A stretch of 64,000 nucleotides of DNA from NCBI GenBank assembly GCA_965178125.1, contig OZ237736.1:992001-1056000 (forward strand), written 5' to 3'. Every line of letters starts with the position of its first letter. Position 1 is the first letter of the stretch. Of the stretch, positions 46,847 to 56,456 are shown piece after piece. The position numbers were made by a program, and so were the translations under genes. The notes beneath the pieces were generated by a model that was not told the DNA's origin, made no database searches, and saw only the letters and a program-made list of their open reading frames with translations. The stretch comes from Bilabrum cf. latius (Eukaryota; Bigyra: Bicosoecida; Bigyra; Bicosoecida).

Positions 46847-49000
46847 ATGAAACTGTAGTTCGGTTTGCATTCTGTGCTTTTTACTAGTATGGTTCTCGGA
46901 TTGCACGCCAATGATCTAGATCCCCTTGCAGCCGAAGTGTTCGTCGACTTTGCTTCCACGAGTGTAGGCCCCAGCGCGTCACAGTCGTCCATCGGACTAA
47001 ATTTGTACAATGCATACGCCGAGGAGTCGGCTCTGTCGCCTGCATATCAACATAATGTCAGCTGGACCATTGCATCCAGTGCAGGGTCCACCGGACAGCC
47101 TAGTAGCATGCGCGGCCTTTTGCGATATCATCGAGCCGACATGCATGAGGATTCGGCCTCCAACAAAAACGGCTGGGTAGCCAACGCTTCAAGCTTTGAA
47201 TCGTTTGGTTGGAATCGCACAAGGATCTCGGCGGTGCTTGGCGGCTCGTTCTGGGCACAACAGGCGAGGGCAGGCGCGGGACCGGAGATTCTGATGAACA
47301 TCGGCCTGTGGCCAGCTGCGCTGTCAAACAGCACAGATTCGGACGTCTTGAATACAACCACGCCATGCATCGAAGCGTTTGCCAAGTTTTCGGCCTCTTT
47401 GGTGACCATGGTCAACGCAGCCCCGCCCAAGGGCCTGGGCCTCGGAGTGCGATTCTGGGCCGTCGGGAACGAGTGGGACAGCAAGTCATTCTATGCGGCA
47501 GACATGGGAGGCCGAGCCGCCCCTCCGATCCTCGCAGCAGCCAAGGCCATGCGCGCGGCGGAGGGAGGCGAGCACATCCTGGTGGGCGGCCCCGCCTTTG
47601 CTCGGCCCGACCTGTCGCACCAGGTCTCTTCCTTTGTCAACGCGACCATCGGGCAGCTCGATTTCATCGACTACCACAGCTATGCCACGGGTGATAGCGG
47701 CAACGCCGACTCCACTATCTGGGACAACGCGCAGAAATCTGGGGGCGTCACGGAGGGCGTGCAGCACGAGGTGGACCGGGCCAACGAAGGTTCGCTGCGA
47801 ACCGGGGAGCTGGAGGTGCCGGCCGCCGCGGTGGAGGCTTGGCGCGAGGTGGTGAACGCGCTGCATCACCGGTCGGATGCCCAGCCAATAGACGCTGCAG
47901 GCGCCGCTGCCATCCGCCTGAGAGGGCTCGCGAGGGAGCTCGCGCTGCGAGTGAGGAGAAGGCTAGTTCTAGGCGGAGCGAGCAAGCAGCTGCTCGAGCA
48001 TAGGTCGCAAGAGGGGGCATGGCTGTCATCACCACGGGTATTCTGGGCCGCAGCTCTGCGCGGCGATGACGGCGACGAGATCGGAGCAAGTGCTTCCGAG
48101 CGAGCAGTCGACGCCGCTCTCGAGACCACCGCCAATCTCGCCGACTTCCGGCGCTCGCGGAGGAACGCAATGATTCGGAGCCGGAAAGGAAGGTTTGCTG
48201 GTACTCGGCGAAGGTTCTCTGCCTCGGGCACCTGGACACCGCTGATGCTCCACGACGAGATCAACATCTCGTGGGCCCCGCCTGACTCTCGCATGGACGA
48301 CTCCGTGGGTGCCGTGTTCGACGCCCTCAGCGTGACGAGTGCAATCGCGAGCGGCTGCGACTCCATCCTCCGATGGAACGAGGCGGACGGCTGGTATGGC
48401 GCGAACAACGGGGGTCCCAATTTCGAGAGGAGGCCCCCTTCCTTCGCCAGGCAGGCCATGGTGGCAGCGTACGTGCCGGGCTTGCAGAACAGCACCGACG
48501 AGAGCGTGATTGTTCCCTCGGCCTCCTGGCCACAGAACGGCAGGGTCGTGGCTGCCTCGGCCACCCTCCGCGGTAGCCTTGCTGCCGGTGGTCACGGTGC
48601 CGGTGATGGAGCTGGTGCAGCCGGTCCCATCGCCGGGTGCGGCGCGCTGTCAAAGGATTCGCAGGCCTCGATACTGCTCATTAACAGGGGAGGGGCTGAG
48701 GTAGACGTGCAGATTTAGACGAGCTGGGGCGACGGCCAAGGTGCGGCGCCGAGCAGCGACTGCCCCGCCCTATTCGTGCTCGCTTCCCAAGCACCTGCTT
48801 CCTCCGAGGAGTCCGAAGGGCGGATCGGGGCTGCATGGACGGCTGCACCCGGAGCAGTGGTAGCCAAGTGGGGCGACGCTCAGTCGATTTTGGGCAAGAT
48901 GCCGCAGGATGGGATTGCCGTGGCTCTGCTGCCATGGGCGGGGGGCGAGGATGCGGCGAAGCACCTGCTCGGGCCCGACTGGTCCGTGAACGTCCAGTGA
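46847..49000 (+). CDS. secreted glycoside hydrolase, GH39/GH-A-like
   Basis: Probable extracellular glycosidase, 717 residues, intronless, TGA stop. With TAG as Gln the frame opens with a signal peptide, MKLQFGLHSVLFTSMVLGLHA, whose fourth codon is TAG. The mature part has several N-glycosylation sequons and TIM-barrel glycosidase marks: FWAVGNEWDS (likely acid/base Glu in NE), FIDYHSYATG and LHDEINISWAPPDS (possible nucleophile Glu), then a domain that looks like a C-terminal beta-sandwich. This pattern fits clan GH-A families such as GH39 beta-xylosidase. The family assignment is by motif only, and the substrate is unknown. A second TAG lies in VDVQI-TAG-TSW. An Arg/Ala-rich insertion (about residues 330-450) interrupts the barrel. 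Confidence 0.7.
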
Positions 49001-49105
49001 AATGCCAGTGAAGGACTTGATTGGACGTGATAGTCACGATTTAGCAAATTTATTTTACAAAAAGTTGTGCAGTTCTGTGCAGTCACCACTAGTATGAACG
49101 GCGTC

Positions 49106-49552
49106 TCATCTTCGCTTCAGCAGCGCGAGTCCGGCCGCTCCAAGCCCTAGGGCCACGATTCCGTGAGACAGCCAAATCGCCGTCTTGAGCTCTTGCTTGA
49201 CAGGTTCATTGCCTCCTGTGGCTTGGTGCGCGGCATACAATCCCTGGTTGGCAGCTACCGCAAGAGCAGCAATTGCAGTGCCAGCCTTTGACATCCCAAC
49301 CGCATCGCTAGCAATTCCTGCAGCCAAAATTCCAGTCGGATACAGCAAAAACCCCATGACATACGTTTTGTACAACGACCTTGTCAACGGAGACGCAACG
49401 CTCCCTGGTAGCAGGAGAGTTTCGGAAGGCGTCACTCCCGAATCGATGGCACCGCTTGCCCACTTCCAGCCATAGTACACAGACCCCGCTGCCATCATCG
49501 TGCCAATTGTATATATTGCTCCGTGCTCCAACGACATGGCAGAACGTTTCAT
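49106..49552 (-). CDS. small membrane protein of unknown function
   Basis: A 148-residue frame with a TGA stop and no TAG. It has about four hydrophobic segments (IYTIGTMMAAGSVYYGW, YVMGFLLYPTGILAAGIA, AGTAIAALAVAANQGLY, GIVALGLGAAGLALL) and ends in a KRR basic tail, which may set topology. I do not recognise a family. It sits between two plus-strand glycosidase genes but on the opposite strand. The start at 49552 is the first ATG; a second Met six codons later is equally possible. Confidence 0.6.
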   Translation of the reverse strand: MKRSAMSLEHGAIYTIGTMMAAGSVYYGWKWASGAIDSGVTPSETLLLPGSVASPLTRSLYKTYVMGFLLYPTGILAAGIASDAVGMSKAGTAIAALAVAANQGLYAAHQATGGNEPVKQELKTAIWLSHGIVALGLGAAGLALLKRR

Positions 49553-49694
49553 CCTATCTTTGTGCGTTCCCGCGTGCAGTGGTGCGCGTCATTTGTAACG
49601 AACACTATCCCACCTCTAGGATGGAAATCCAGAAGGTTCGTGTACACTTGAGCGACTTGAGTTGGGAATCAAGTGCACATTGAACAGTTAAGCA

Positions 49695-51467
49695 ATGATT
49701 TCATTTGTTTCGTCGGTGCTGACAACTGCAGTGGCTCTAGTTGCAGTTGGAAGCGGGGCGATCCTAGCCCCGCCGAGCTTCCCGTGGTCAAACTCCAGGG
49801 GCGTAAACATACACTATACCTCCGGCGTGCCTGGGGAGACTAAAATGCTCGCTGAAGGGTTCGATGGGATCAGAATGGACCTGCACTGGGCAGAGGTCGA
49901 GACGGTCAAGGGCGTCTACAACTTCTCAGAATTTGACACTCTGGTTCAAGATCTCGAGAAGAATGGCTTGCAGACAAGGTACCTCATCCTAGACTACTCG
50001 AATGAGCTGTACTGCAAGGGCGGTGAAGCCCCGTAGACCCCAGAAGAGCGCTCCGCGTTCGCGAACTTCGCGGTTGCAGCTGCCAAGAGGTATAACAGCC
50101 AGGGAGTCGTCTTGGAGCTTTGGAACGGTGAGTATCGCTCGTTTGGTGATTTTAATAGCCTCATGAATGCCTCAATTTCGTAAATGCTGCTACGGGGACT
50201 CGCATCTCTCGCAGAACCGAACGGTGGCTTCTGGCTCAACTCGACTGGGGCTCACGCTCCAAACGCTACCCAGTATAGCGAGCTTCTTACCACCGTTGGA
50301 CAAGCCCTCGCAACACGTGCGCCAGGCACAGTCTTGACCGGGCCCACGACGGCTGGCATGGATTTCCCATACATCTAGCAGGTCCTGGAGCGCGGCGGGT
50401 TGGCCTACTTGTCCGGCGTGTCCGTGCACCCGTACCGGCCGTCTCCGCCTGAGAGCGCCTGCTATGACTACGCGACCCTGCGATCCATGATCGCGAATCA
50501 CTCTGCTGCCAGTGGCGGTGGTTGGTCAGGCGGCCCCTCGGGTGCTGCGTTTCCAAATGGCGACCCCTGGGTGGGGGCAGGCACCAGGGTGTCCCCCCCT
50601 ACCCCCGCGGGTGTTCCCCCGGTGCTATCATCGGAGTGGGGCTACACCACGTGCACCAAGCCGGCATCGTGCATCCCCGAGCAGTCCATCAGCATTTCTG
50701 AATCGCTCTAGGCGGCGTACCTCCAGCGGCGCTTCATAGCGGACGCGCTGTGCGGAGTGCCCATGTCCATTGACTACGACTGGCGGAACGGAGGTGATGA
50801 CCCGTCGCAGCGAGAGCAAAACTTCGGGGGAGTGCTGCACGACCCCACTGGCAACAGCTCGCAGCCGTTCGTTCCCAAGCCCAAGTTCCTCGCTGCCTCC
50901 GCCTACAAGTCGCTTGTGGGTAGCCTGCAGCTCCGTGGGAGGGTCGCTGCAGACGTCACAACTGCCGCCACCGGCTCGATGCAGGCCAGCGCGCCAGGCA
51001 GCCACGAGCCATCGAATGCCACATTTGTGGCGGAATTCGCTGGTCCTCCCCGCAGTCAAACCCAAACCCAATCCTCAACCCAAGCCCAATCCTCAACCCA
51101 AGCCCAAGCCCAATCCTCGTCCTCGCTCGTGTATGCGGCGTGGACGATGGGGAGTCAGGGCTATTGCGGCACGCTGCCCTCGCACCACGATTGCGGGTTC
51201 TTCGCTATCTCTGAGAAGGAGTGCGTGGAAGGTCGTGGGTGTTGCTACACCCCGAACCATGACGGCTTGCCGTGGTGCTAGTGGCCCATGGGTGGCGGCA
51301 GCGTGCAAGCGTCCTTCGACGTGGACGAGCAGGTGCCTCAGGGAGCGTGCTTCCAGCAGCGGTCCTGGAACGGCACTGCAGAGGGCAAAGTGTGCGCGGG
51401 GGGGTCGTCAGGCCGGCAGCTGTCGGTCGAACTGACCCGCATGCCTGTCTTTTTGTCTATGGATTGA
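49695..51467 (+). CDS. secreted clan GH-A glycosidase with trefoil domain
   Basis: Extracellular glycosidase of 561 residues from exons 49695-50127 and 50215-51467 (phase 1), TGA stop. Signal peptide at residues 1-22 (MISFVSSVLTTAVALVAVGS). The catalytic TIM barrel shows DLHWAEVETVKGVYNFSEFD, the acid/base Glu at residue 145 (WNEPNGGFW, created across the splice), VSVHPYRPSPP and the nucleophile Glu near residue 285 (LSSEWGYTT). After a Gln/Ser linker comes a P-type trefoil domain at about residues 458-502, with DCGFFAISEKECVEGRGCC and LPWC. Trefoil domains bind glycans or mucins elsewhere. Four TAGs: after GGEAP, in FPYI-TAG-QVLE, in ESL-TAG-AAYLQRRF (Gln expected) and in WC-TAG-WP (usually aromatic). 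Substrate unknown. Confidence 0.85.
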
Positions 51468-51664
51468 GGCGGTTTGTCCACTTGGAGTGCGACCTGCAGG
51501 GTAAACCCAGCTGAAACGCCACGCTACATTGCTGGGGTCAGTTCAATACCAGTATTTGCGTGGTACTGTGGCACTGGTGGTGGTGATGTCCGGAAGGTGC
51601 AGCTCATTGATGTGCAAGAAGACAAGTCTCGCCTCCGCCACTCACGTTGCATCGACAAACTCCC

Positions 51665-53743
51665 ATGCAGTAGGGGACGGCAATTGTGCCTAATGTAAGT
51701 AGTAGCGATTCACTTGGTCTCTGCATTGATGGAGATCAACGGTCTGACGAGTATCCTACTGGAACAAGCCCGATCCCACAACGAGCACTGGAAGCAGCGG
51801 GACTCTCTGCCGCACCTGGCCCTTCTGAAGATCAAAAGGGTATTGCTGGTGATTCAACAGCGGGACACGCTGTTTTAAATCATAGTGGCATTATGGATTC
51901 CCCGGGACCCTTTGCCATATCGCGAAACATTTCCTATGTCGTTGGTCAGACAAATGAACTGCAACTCGGTGCTCCTGCTATATCTTTGGACAAAATTAGG
52001 TAGTCGGAGCATTCGACAGGTATAAGAAGAGTTCAAAGTATCAGTTCCGGGCCCGGGAGAAGCTCGGGGTTCGTGCGACACTATGCTATGTCCGACGCGA
52101 ATCTTGCTGCTACGGGTACGGAGTCTACAGTTACCGGCAGCAATTCCGGCAAGATGGGTCAATCTGCCCCATAGCCTGGAGAAGACAAAATGCAGGTAGC
52201 TTCGCTAGGAGGACAGAATGAAGAGTAGGCCGTGGTGGCACCGATGTCGGCTATGCGCGTCAGGTACCTGCACCACCTAGATTGGGAGATCCGAAGAGAT
52301 GAAATCAAGCTCGTGCACGAGATCGGGCGAGGCGCGTTTGCTACCGTGCACAAAGGCCTGTGGCGAGGAGCGCCAGTGGCGGTGAAGCAGCTGAACACCC
52401 ACCTGCTTCAGGGCCCTAGGGAGGCGAAGATGGCCGCGCTCAGGGACTTCGCCAACGAGCTGGAAATCATGGGAGGGCTGGCACACCCCCGCGTCGTGCA
52501 GTTTCTTGGTGCGTGCACGTCCTAGAAGCCATGGCTGGTCATAACAGAGTACCTTGGGGGCGGCACTCTGGAGCACGCCTTGCAGCAGGCACGGAGGCGC
52601 CAGGTGGGCCTCGGAGTGGCGAATTCCATGCGAATCGCCAAAGACATCGCTTCTGGGCTCTCGTACCTCCACAGCAAGCGACCTCAGCGACTGGTGCACC
52701 GGGATCTGAAGCCAAGTAACGTGCTCATTGAGACCCTCTCAAAGATAGCCAAGATCTCGGACTTTGGGCTGGGCAAGGCTCTTTATACGATGCAGAGAGG
52801 ATAGGGCTCACAGCCCAGCCTAACTGTGATGGAGTCATCGTCGCAGCAGTCGGAACTTGACCATGAGCCTGCTCATGGCACGAATGGTCAGGGGTCAAGC
52901 AGGGCATCGGATAGGCATACTGAAGCCCATCCATCATCAGCAGGGGTGCAACAGCAGGCCGCTGCACCCATGCCCAGATTGGCTTTTGCTGGACCTTACC
53001 AAGACGATGATAGCATAGAACACTCGAATAGGATAGTTGTTCGAGCTGTCGGCACATCTTCGGCCTCGCAAGCTGCCGGGTCCCTTTCAGCGACAGGTCA
53101 CCCGGCAGGCCGCCATCCTTCGGCACTGGCAGCGTCTTCCAAAGGGACTGCCGGCGTGGCGATGGCGAGTGAAGTGCCCAATGCTGCCCTTAACAGCGCT
53201 GCTGTATCTTCACTGCGGCCTACCGGCTCCAAAGACACTGAAATGCGACAGTCCAACGCACCAGGATCTTCGGCAGCAAATGGTGGAAATACGCGCGGCG
53301 TGGACTCTGTATCGCCGGACATTGCCACTGCCGCGGGAGGTGCGCCGCCACCTGGAGTAGCAGGCACATTCCCGGAGATGACGGGTGAAACTGGCAGCTA
53401 TCGGTACATGTCAGGGGAGGTGTTCCGGCACGCACCATACACGGAGAAGGTGGACATCTTCTCGCTTGGCTTGATCATGTGGGAGTGCTTCGAGGGCGGC
53501 ATGTGGCTTAGGCACCTGGCGCCTGCGGTGGCCTGCCACCGCATGGCGATCGAAGGCGCTCGACCCCCGTTCTCGGGTAGGACGCCTGCGGGCGTGCAAG
53601 CTCTCATCAAGAGGTGCTGGGCGCAGCTGCCGCGGGATCGACCGTCGGCCAGCGATGTGTACCAGGAACTCTGCCGCATCGAGACTGAGGAACTGCTGCC
53701 GCCGATTTGCTACAACTGCGATGGAGCGTGCACAGTCTCTTGA
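51665..53743 (+). CDS. TKL-type protein kinase with long activation-loop insert
   Basis: Serine/threonine (or dual) kinase of tyrosine-kinase-like type, 692 residues, intronless, TGA stop. The start at 51665 gives Met-Gln-TAG, so TAG is codon 3. A disordered N-terminal ~200 residues precedes the kinase domain: [51 protein letters not shown] and KISDFGLG. About 180 Ser/Ala-rich residues are inserted between DFG (about residue 365) and [14 protein letters not shown] (about residue 575); the usual gap is 20-30. The APE motif is SGE. The C-lobe continues normally ([39 protein letters not shown]). Six TAGs in total. Lys, HRD Asp and DFG Asp are present, so activity is likely, perhaps regulated by the insert (inference). 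Confidence 0.9.
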
Positions 53744-53829
53744 GCGCAATGCGCGTTGGTTGCATACGAGTTGCGTGTTGAACTTTCAAGAAGAAGATAC
53801 GAGGTGCGACCCCCCAACCAATTCGGAAT

Positions 53830-56346
53830 ATGAACCAGACTCGATCTGTTCAGAAAACAGCCTTCAATATGGTGTCTGCCTCTGCATCCGCACCTGGCAA
53901 ACTCATATTGTTCGGTGAACATGCGGTGGTCCATGGAGCAACTGCTGTTGCAGCAGCTCTGAGTGATCTTCGAGCATTTGTTGATGCAGTAAGTGTGGCG
54001 ATTTGCAGCAAAGAAACCACCAACCAATCAGCACGTTCGTGTACTCAAACTGAAAAATCCTATATCTAACTAAGTTTGCAGGAAATTACGGAGGATGCGT
54101 TGATTTCGGTGACAATACCGGACTTGCAGAATGCAAACAGAAGCAGTGGGCAAGTCCCCGGATCTGAAGGGAATCGACCAGTGTTTACCTCCACCTGGAG
54201 AGTGTCTGATATATATACAGAGTTCTTGTCGTCTATCCCAGAGGCACCGGAGCCCGGCGCAGCGGTCCGACCGACGGAAGCAACCCGAGCCGCGCTTGAG
54301 GCACTTGCGGGTAAGGTGGGCGACAGCAGGGTGCAGCCCGCAATGCCATGCGTATTTCTCGCTTGCGGGATCCTTCGAGATCTGTTGTTTGACCCTGCCT
54401 CGCCTGATGGCGTGACTTCGAAAGGTACAGGCGTCAAGCTTCGTGTGGGCTGGCCATCGCTCCCAATTGCTGCTGGGCTCGGCTCCAGCGCCGCATACTC
54501 CGTGGCAGCGGCCGGTAGCATGATTCTCCTTCGAAAGCGCGTCCACGATCTAGAGAATGTGTCCAAGTCAAAGGAGTCGGAGTGGCGAGAGGCCTCCGAA
54601 TCCGAGACGGGAGGGATCAACGACTGGGCCTTCTGCGCTGAGGCCCTCTTCCACGGGCAGCCGTCCGGTCTTGACAACACGGTGAGCTCGCACGGAGGGG
54701 CCATTGCCTTCAGCAGATCCCCCCATCGCATCCGTGCGCTGCCCCCCCTTCCTCTGCTCGACATCCTGGTGGTCAATACGAAGGTCCCGAAGAACACGGG
54801 GCTGCTTGTCAGCGGGGTGCAAAGGAGGCACGACGTCATACCAGAGGTGGTCCGTCCGGTCTTCACCGCCATCGATGCCATCTCACGCACGTGTGTAGAC
54901 CTAGTCAAGGCGGAGCACCGCCGCAGGATGCGAGTGGCGGTGCGGAAGAGGCTCTAGAAGGTCGGGGCGGGCGGGGACGGCCTCGGGCTCTCTCGCAGGG
55001 AGGCCCTCGCGTTGTTGGGCGCGCTAGCCGAGAGCATGGAGGAGGGGGACAGGAGGGGGAAGGGGGGGAATGATGAGGAGGAAGAGGAGGAGGAGGATGA
55101 TGGCGATGATGACGATGAAGACGACGGGCAAGCCGACGAGAGGCAAGCTGGATCTGCTAGTGGGACGGCTGGCACGACGGACGTTGGGGCGTCAGCGGCA
55201 GCAGTGGATATCCACGGTTCGGCCATGGATCAGGAGATGGGTCCCGCCGGTGGTGGCCAGCACGGGTTCCAGTCCACCAAGGCTTCAGGCAGTGCTGCCC
55301 CCTCTGCACCCTGCGGGCCAGCGCAGGGCTTGGACGACGAAGGGGGCCCCGAGGTTGCGACAGCTGCAGGTGCTGGTGCTGTTGCTGGTGCCGCGGAGGA
55401 CTGCATCAGTCCGGTGCCAAGCGGGCACGTGGGGTGGTCCGAGAGCGACGGTTCCATCCCTTCCTTGACTCCAGTTGCGCGGGAGCAGCCGATCGCTGGG
55501 CATGGGTGCCCTGGCGCCGACTCATCGAGCGCGGGCAGCAGCGGCAGCAGCACAGACGGCGGCGGGAGTGGCAGCGGCAGCGGGGGAGGGGCCGGTGAGA
55601 TCCACAGGACTGGAAGCATCCTAGGACTAGGCAGCGGCCGAACGATGGACGATTCACTGAGGCGGTAGTGGTCCGACCACGCACAGAACGAGGCGACCGG
55701 GGCCTCCTTTGCCTTCGAGGCGGCCCAGGGAACAACGAGGCGGGACAGGCTAGGCAGCGGTGCGAGTGCCGAGGTCGTGGACGCTGCGGCAATCGCCGCC
55801 GCGGGGGAACCGGCGGGTCGCAAGCAGGTACCGCAGGGTTCGTCGCGCCCCGGTAGCGACGATGGGTCGGCCAGGCACCGGGCTCGCTCCGAGGGCGAGC
55901 TGACGCACGCCTTGGTGCAGGCCGCTGCGGAACATGCCATCACGGCGCCGCGCGGGGACCAGCCGCCGGTGTTGCCTACACCGGGCGACACCGCACGAGC
56001 TTCACGAAGGTTCGTCAGGATGCTGTCCTCCCTCGTGGAGACGAACCACTGCCTCCTGAACGGGCTCGGGGTTGGGCACCCCGCTCTCGAGACGGTTGTG
56101 CAGCGGGCCAGGACCAAGGGGTTTGCTGCCAAGCTGACGGGGGCTGGAGGTGGCGGCTGTGCCCTCGTTCTGTTGCATGCCGCGCTGCCGCCTGGCCCGT
56201 CCGCGGCTAGCTCCAGTGAGAGCGTGCCGAAGCCCTCCGGCAAGGAGCGGCGAGCACGCGTGGAATCCCTGCGGAGGGAGCTGGAGGGGCAGGGGTTCGC
56301 TTGCTTCAAGACGAGGCTGGCAGGGCCCGGAGTACTACTGAAGTGA
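53830..56346 (+). CDS. MVK: mevalonate kinase with large low-complexity insert
   Basis: GHMP kinase that phosphorylates mevalonate in the cytosolic isoprenoid pathway. Exons 53830-53988 and 54082-56346 join in phase 0 to give 807 residues (794 from the alternative Met at 53869) and a TGA stop. All three GHMP motifs are present: SAPGKLILFGEHAVVHG, PIAAGLGSSAAYSVA and KLTGAGGGGCALVLL, with the catalytic Asp in PSGLDNTVSSHGG. Typical enzymes are about 390-400 residues. The excess is mainly a stretch of about 310 residues (roughly residues 345-655) rich in Glu/Asp, Ser and Gly, inserted between two helices of the C-terminal domain; the fold resumes at ELTHALVQAAAEHAI and MLSSLVETNHCLLNGLGVGHP. 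Two TAGs, both within the insert region. Presence of this gene means the mevalonate pathway operates here. Confidence 0.94.
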
Positions 56347-56456
56347 TTCAGATCTTGAAAGATGGTCGGAGGCAGTTGGAGGTCACGAGCGCTAGATCCG
56401 GATTAGCTTGTGCGGAACGGCTGCCGGCAGCATTTGGCGCCGCGCATAAGTCCATC

